From NCBI GenBank assembly GCA_903938935.1, contig CAJAFD010000480.1, positions 1 to 9,607 on the forward strand: a stretch of DNA of 9,607 nt, given 5' to 3'. This document shows positions 6,366 through 9,607 of this stretch, piece by piece (position 1 is the first letter of the stretch; the number at the start of each line of letters is the position of its first letter). Under the pieces are notes generated by a model, which was given only the letters and a program-made list of their open reading frames with translations, was not told the origin of the DNA and did no database searches. This DNA is from an uncultured Opitutia bacterium (lineage in GTDB: Bacteria > Verrucomicrobiota > Verrucomicrobiia > Opitutales > Opitutaceae). Made by a program: the position numbers and the translations under genes.

Positions 6366-6383
6366 GCGGCTAAATTTAGCCGC
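6366..6383. repeat. Perfect 18-bp palindrome GCGGCTAAATTTAGCCGC
   Basis: Both 9-base halves (6366-6374 and 6375-6383) are exact reverse complements with no spacer. It lies 23 bp after the hydrolase stop and 67 bp before the next start. No T-run follows, so it is not a standard terminator. The exact symmetry with no loop suits a DNA-binding dimer or a dispersed palindromic repeat better than an RNA hairpin. Confidence 0.7.
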
Positions 6384-6450
6384 GATTAGGCTCGGCAATG
6401 TCAGGGCCTTTGGGGAAAGTTAAATCTCAGCGCGTTAAGCCAAAAAATTT

Positions 6451-8136
6451 ATGTCACTCTGGGAATACAAGATGATCACGAGCGGCCGAGGCGGATTCGC
6501 CTCGCCTGCGCTCATGGAGAAATTTCTGAACGATCTCGGCAAAGATGATTGGGAGATCGTTTCGTTCCAAATTCAGCCGGATAACATCCTGGCGTTTAAC
6601 GGTCTCGCGCGCCGCACCACGCAGCGCGACTGGACTTTGCAAGATGCCGCTGCGGCCGCCGCCAAACTCGAGGCCGATAAACTGCGCGCCGAGTTTGAAT
6701 CAAAATTTAAAAATGCGACATCGAGCGCGCCGACGGCCGGAACGGATGACGCGCCGGATGCGACGTTGGCCGACAAGGCCGCGCCCGAAGACGGCTTCCG
6801 CAAACCGCGGGACACGGAGCGCGATCACGACCCCGAGGCCCACGAGGAAGAACAGGCAAAAGATGAGTGGGACAAACTAGGCGAAGAGGATGAATTGCCG
6901 TCGTTCTTCGATGCGATGAAACCGCACATGCGCCGCAATCAACGCGGCCCGGGCATGTCGGTGGGCGTGGATTTTCTCGCGAAAAAATGGGATTTCAGCG
7001 ACGCGGATATTATCGGCGCTCTGCGCGAATGCGGCTTCACGATGCCCGACGACGAAGACTCTGCTCCGGCTTACGTCGAGTACGACGGCGATGTTTATTG
7101 GGTAAACATCAACCGCCGCGGCGAACTCTGGATTAACACGAAGGAGAAGCCGCGTCCGGTGTTTCGGACGGTCAAGGCCGCGCCTTACGCGGCGCCCGAA
7201 GGCGAGGCCTCGGCGCCGGCACAAGCACAATCTCAAATTCCCTCTACCCCGCAGCGCGATCCGCTCGCGGATGCGACGGCGCGGCGGCCGGAGGCGCCGG
7301 TTTTTGTGCCGAAGCCGCGTGAGGCGGCGCCCGCAAAGCCGGTGGCTGAACCGATGTTCCCCGTCGAGGGCGCGACCGCGCCTGCGCCCGCGCCCGCCGC
7401 GCTGGCGGGTGGACCGCTCGCGCAAGGCCCGGAGTTGCTCGACAAGGTTCGTCCGCTCATGCGCCGCAATCGTCGCGGCCCCGGCGGCTCGGGCAGTTTA
7501 CCGTTCCTGGCGCGCGGTTTGCGTTGTTCGGATGCCGATTTGCTGGCGGGCTTTGCGGCCCTCGGGCTCGTGTTGCCGCCCGTGCCGACCGACAAACCTA
7601 TTTTCGTCGAGATCGGCGAACACGTGTGGTGGCTCAATCAGGATTCCCGTGGCGGCGTGTGGATCAACGGCCGCGAAAAATTAGCCAGCGACACCCCGGC
7701 AGCGCCGTTGGCCGACGTGACTCCGAGCCCGTCGACGTCGACACCCGTAGCGCCGGAATTTGTCGCTCCCGTCGCGGCGATCCCGCCTCCGCCGGCTCCG
7801 GCTAATGTGTTGAGCGGCGTGCGCCTCTTATTGAAGGAAACGAAGACAGGCGGCTTTGCCGGCAAACTCGATCGCGTCGCGGAAAACCTCGAAAAATCAC
7901 CCGAAGAATTACTCGCTGCGCTCCTCAACGCGGGCCTCAAAGTCCCCGAAAAAGCCCGCGAGAAACCGGTCTTTGTCGAACACGCAGGTGAGATTTTCTG
8001 GCTCAACCTGAACGCCAAAGAAGAACTCTGGGTCAACGCTAAGGCCTCGAAATTCACCGCGGCTGAAACCAAGGAAACGGGTTCGGCTGACAGCGATAAA
8101 AAAGGAGTTCGACGTCCGCGTCCAAAGAAGAAGTAA
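6451..8136 (+). CDS. Hypothetical protein: N-terminal DUF4177-like domain plus three tandem copies of an unrecognised ~80-residue module
   Basis: I do not recognise the 561-residue protein as a whole. Residues 1-60 (WEYKMIT, LMEKFLNDLGKDDWEIVSF) look like DUF4177, a small alpha/beta domain of unknown role. An Ala/Glu/Lys helix (63-88) and an acidic linker (98-150) follow. Three modules then appear at 153-233, 330-410 and 454-532, separated by Pro/Ala-rich flexible linkers. Modules 1 and 2 align without gaps over 81 residues (33 identities by my count) and share MRRNxRGPG, SDAD, VE, WxN and RGxxWIN. Module 3 lacks the basic MRRN..RGPG patch but keeps the second half (VFVEHAGEIFWLNL, ELWVNA). 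Each module reads as two helices followed by a beta hairpin, perhaps a winged-helix-like fold. The C terminus is very basic (RRPRPKKK). There is no signal peptide or membrane segment, so it is cytosolic. The basic patches and tail suggest nucleic-acid binding, which is inference only. The start at ATG 6451 has an A-rich leader without Shine-Dalgarno. The ABC genes follow after 33 bp. Confidence 0.85.
   Translation: MSLWEYKMITSGRGGFASPALMEKFLNDLGKDDWEIVSFQIQPDNILAFNGLARRTTQRDWTLQDAAAAAAKLEADKLRAEFESKFKNATSSAPTAGTDDAPDATLADKAAPEDGFRKPRDTERDHDPEAHEEEQAKDEWDKLGEEDELPSFFDAMKPHMRRNQRGPGMSVGVDFLAKKWDFSDADIIGALRECGFTMPDDEDSAPAYVEYDGDVYWVNINRRGELWINTKEKPRPVFRTVKAAPYAAPEGEASAPAQAQSQIPSTPQRDPLADATARRPEAPVFVPKPREAAPAKPVAEPMFPVEGATAPAPAPAALAGGPLAQGPELLDKVRPLMRRNRRGPGGSGSLPFLARGLRCSDADLLAGFAALGLVLPPVPTDKPIFVEIGEHVWWLNQDSRGGVWINGREKLASDTPAAPLADVTPSPSTSTPVAPEFVAPVAAIPPPPAPANVLSGVRLLLKETKTGGFAGKLDRVAENLEKSPEELLAALLNAGLKVPEKAREKPVFVEHAGEIFWLNLNAKEELWVNAKASKFTAAETKETGSADSDKKGVRRPRPKKK
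6907..7149 (+). repeat. Protein module copy 1 (residues 153-233 of the hypothetical protein)
   Basis: This 81-codon unit includes MRRNQRGPG, FLAKKW, SDADIIGAL, YVEYDGDVYWVN and GELWIN. The DNA around the MRRN motif (from 6928) is nearly the same as in copy 2 (from 7459), exactly 177 codons further on. This points to internal duplication. Confidence 0.8.
7438..7680 (+). repeat. Protein module copy 2 (residues 330-410)
   Basis: This 81-codon unit has MRRNRRGPG, FLARGL, SDADLLAGF, FVEIGEHVWWLN and GGVWIN. It aligns to copy 1 with no gap, and its basic patch is one Arg richer. Confidence 0.8.
7810..8046 (+). repeat. Protein module copy 3, diverged (residues 454-532)
   Basis: This 79-codon unit is clearly related in its second half (PVFVEHAGEIFWLNL, EELWVNA) and in its helix (SPEELLAALLNAGLKVP). 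The basic MRRN..RGPG patch is replaced by LKETKTGGFAG. This copy may have lost or changed the function of the basic patch. Confidence 0.7.
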
Positions 8137-8169
8137 ATAGAGCTACGCGCCTGAGATATTTTTCGCGTC

Positions 8170-8880
8170 ATGTTAAACGTCGTCGATCTCACCAAATCGT
8201 TTACTGCCCCAGAAGGTGGGCGGGTGGAGATTGTGCGCGTGCCGCGGTTTGAACTCGCGGCGGGCGAGCAGCGGGCGTTGCGCGGCGAGAGCGGCTCGGG
8301 CAAGACGACGTTTCTGCATTTGATCGCGGGGATTCTCGCGGCGGATGGTGGGCGCGCCGAAATTGACGGCGTGGATATGGCGGCGTTGCCCGAAGCGAAA
8401 CGCGACCGACTCCGCGCGGACAAGCTCGGGTATATTTTCCAGACGTTTAACCTCCTCCAAGGCTACACCGTTTTGGAAAACGTGTTGCTCGGGATGAGTT
8501 TCGGGCCCCGCGGCGTGGATCGTGCGCACGCGATCGAAATGCTCGGGCGCGTCGGATTGGCGCATCGCCTCGGACATTTCCCGCGGCAACTCTCGACCGG
8601 ACAACAGCAGCGCGTGGCCGTGGCGCGGGCGTTGGCAAATCGGCCGAAACTCGTGCTGGCGGATGAACCCACGGGCAATCTTGACCGCGTGAGTTCGAAA
8701 GAAGCGCTCGCGCTGATTCGCGAAGTTTGCCGCGAAAACGGGGCGGCGTTGTTGCTCGTGAGTCACGACGATGGCGTGCTCGCGCAGTTTGAGGGCATGC
8801 AAGATTTCGCGGTGATCAATGAAGCCAAGACGGTGCGAGGTGGGATCACCCCGCCTACAACAACGGAGGCGGTTTCATGA
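8170..8880 (+). CDS. ABC transporter ATP-binding protein (MacB/LolD-type)
   Basis: This 236-residue nucleotide-binding subunit has all ABC motifs: Walker A GESGSGKTT (39-47), Q-loop Gln91 (YIFQTFNLL), signature LSTGQQQR (141-148, with Thr in place of the usual Gly), Walker B LVLADEP with Glu166, D-loop GNLD (169-172) and switch His199 (SHDD). The size and the QTFNLLQGYTVLENVLLG region fit the group that pairs with FtsX-type permeases (LolD, MacB, FtsE). These work mechanically on envelope substrates or export, rather than by a classical uptake channel. The gene overlaps the permease start by ATGA, so the two are co-translated. The start at ATG 8170 leaves 33 bp to the previous gene; no good Shine-Dalgarno sequence precedes it. 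Confidence 0.93.
   Translation: MLNVVDLTKSFTAPEGGRVEIVRVPRFELAAGEQRALRGESGSGKTTFLHLIAGILAADGGRAEIDGVDMAALPEAKRDRLRADKLGYIFQTFNLLQGYTVLENVLLGMSFGPRGVDRAHAIEMLGRVGLAHRLGHFPRQLSTGQQQRVAVARALANRPKLVLADEPTGNLDRVSSKEALALIREVCRENGAALLLVSHDDGVLAQFEGMQDFAVINEAKTVRGGITPPTTTEAVS
8865..8869 (+). promoter_or_regulatory. Strong Shine-Dalgarno sequence (GGAGG) of the FtsX-type permease
   Basis: GGAGG lies inside the end of the ATPase gene, 7 bases before the ATG at 8877-8879. It fixes the permease start and is the only clear Shine-Dalgarno site at a gene start in this window. Confidence 0.8.
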
Positions 8881-9607
8881 CGTTGCCGTTGATCATTTAT
8901 CGCTCGTTGCGGCAGCATGCGCTCTCGACGCTCATCACGGCGGGCAGCATCGCGCTCGCGTGCGGTTTACTCATGACCGTGTGGATGGTGAAGACGCAGT
9001 CGCAGGCGGCGTTTGTTTCGACCTCGACGGCGTTTGACGCGGTGCTGGGCGCGCGCGGGTCGAAGTTGCAGCTCGTTTTGAATGGGATTTTTCATCTCGA
9101 AGCCTCGCCCGGAAATTTGGCTTGGGCTGACTACGAGTTTATCCGGAAGCATCCGGCGGTGAAGACGGCGATCCCAATCGCGGTGGGTGATAACCTGCGC
9201 GGCTACCGGATCGTGGGCACGGTGCCGGAGCTATTTTCTAAAGTGGAATATGCGCCGGGTAAAAAATATGAGCTGCGTGCGGGCGGAAAGATTTTCGCCG
9301 ACAGTGCGCGAGAGGCCGTAGTGGGAAGTTTCGCCGCAGAGCGCTTGAAGTTAAAGATCGGGGACACCTTTCAGCCGTTTCACGGACTGGCGTTTGATGA
9401 GAAGAATCAGCACGAGGAAATTTTTACGGTGACGGGAATTTTGGCGCCGACGAATACGCCCGCGGATAAAGTCGTGTGGATTCCGATTAAGGGTGTGCAG
9501 ACGATGAGCGGGCACGATCCGAAGGCGGCGACGGATGTGAGCGCGGTGTTGATCCAGCTGCGTGCGGCGTCGGCGGGCTTCATGCTCGACATGATGATCA
9601 ATAAGCA
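8877..9607 (+). CDS. FtsX-family ABC transporter permease, N-terminal part (3' end outside window)
   Basis: The frame is open from ATG 8877 (overlapping the ATPase stop, ATGA) to the window end, giving 243 residues. It begins MTLPLIIYRSLRQHALSTLI and has one transmembrane helix at about 15-38 (LSTLITAGSIALACGLLMTVWMV). A MacB-type periplasmic core domain follows: FDAVLGARGSKLQLVLN (53-69), FHLEASPGN (72-80), TAIPIAVGDNLRGYRIVGT (97-115), AVVGSFAAERLKLKIGD (147-163) and FTVTGILAPTNTPADKVVWIP (186-206). The other helices expected near the C terminus lie beyond the edge. The pair would form an ATP-driven envelope transporter. The GARGS..QLVLN...H...PxGN string resembles, from memory, permeases found next to zinc-related genes (ZrgABCDE type) in Vibrio and Pseudomonas; substrate unproven. 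Confidence 0.9.
   Translation, partial: MTLPLIIYRSLRQHALSTLITAGSIALACGLLMTVWMVKTQSQAAFVSTSTAFDAVLGARGSKLQLVLNGIFHLEASPGNLAWADYEFIRKHPAVKTAIPIAVGDNLRGYRIVGTVPELFSKVEYAPGKKYELRAGGKIFADSAREAVVGSFAAERLKLKIGDTFQPFHGLAFDEKNQHEEIFTVTGILAPTNTPADKVVWIPIKGVQTMSGHDPKAATDVSAVLIQLRAASAGFMLDMMINK

Noticed and set aside
7638..8423. A 261-codon minus-strand frame spanning the end of the hypothetical gene and the ATPase start
   Set aside because: It is Ser/Ala/Arg-rich without domain-like order and crosses two well-supported plus-strand genes and their gap.

Overview
The window looks like a piece of chromosome from a GC-rich, Gram-negative bacterium, most likely a verrucomicrobium of the Opitutaceae type. 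I base this on the flavour of the proteins, the tightly packed genes and the near absence of Shine-Dalgarno sequences at most starts. The lineage is my inference; there is no rRNA or other marker gene here. I see no tRNA, rRNA, CRISPR array, transposase or phage gene.

Left part (1-3871). The window opens inside the 3' end of an aldehyde-dehydrogenase-like gene whose visible part ends without the catalytic cysteine domain. It matches a short, probably non-catalytic ALDH paralogue that I remember lying beside deoC in deoxyribose gene clusters. Convergent to it is a PfkB-family sugar kinase annotated as ribokinase; one sugar-contact residue is changed, so deoxyribose is a possible substrate. Upstream of the kinase on the same strand are an AbgT-family membrane transporter and an N-formylglutamate-amidohydrolase-like enzyme that overlap by ATGA, a likely uptake or efflux plus hydrolysis pair for an N-acylated glutamate or similar compound.

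Middle (3905-5157). The same minus-strand run begins with an RsuA-type 16S rRNA pseudouridine synthase and a small YhbY RNA-binding protein, both tied to ribosome maturation. Spacings are 33, 33 and -4 bp, so rsuA-like, yhbY, amidohydrolase and abgT probably share a transcript; the kinase follows after about 100 bp. The divergent gap before this run holds a striking perfect inverted repeat with 17-bp arms.

Right part (5206-9607, plus strand). A membrane-anchored alpha/beta hydrolase comes first. After a gap containing an 18-bp perfect palindrome comes a 561-residue protein with an N-terminal DUF4177-like domain and three copies of an approximately 80-residue module that I do not recognise; this is the most novel-looking item. 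The window ends with an ABC-transporter pair: a MacB/LolD-type ATPase overlapping (ATGA) an FtsX-family permease that runs off the edge.
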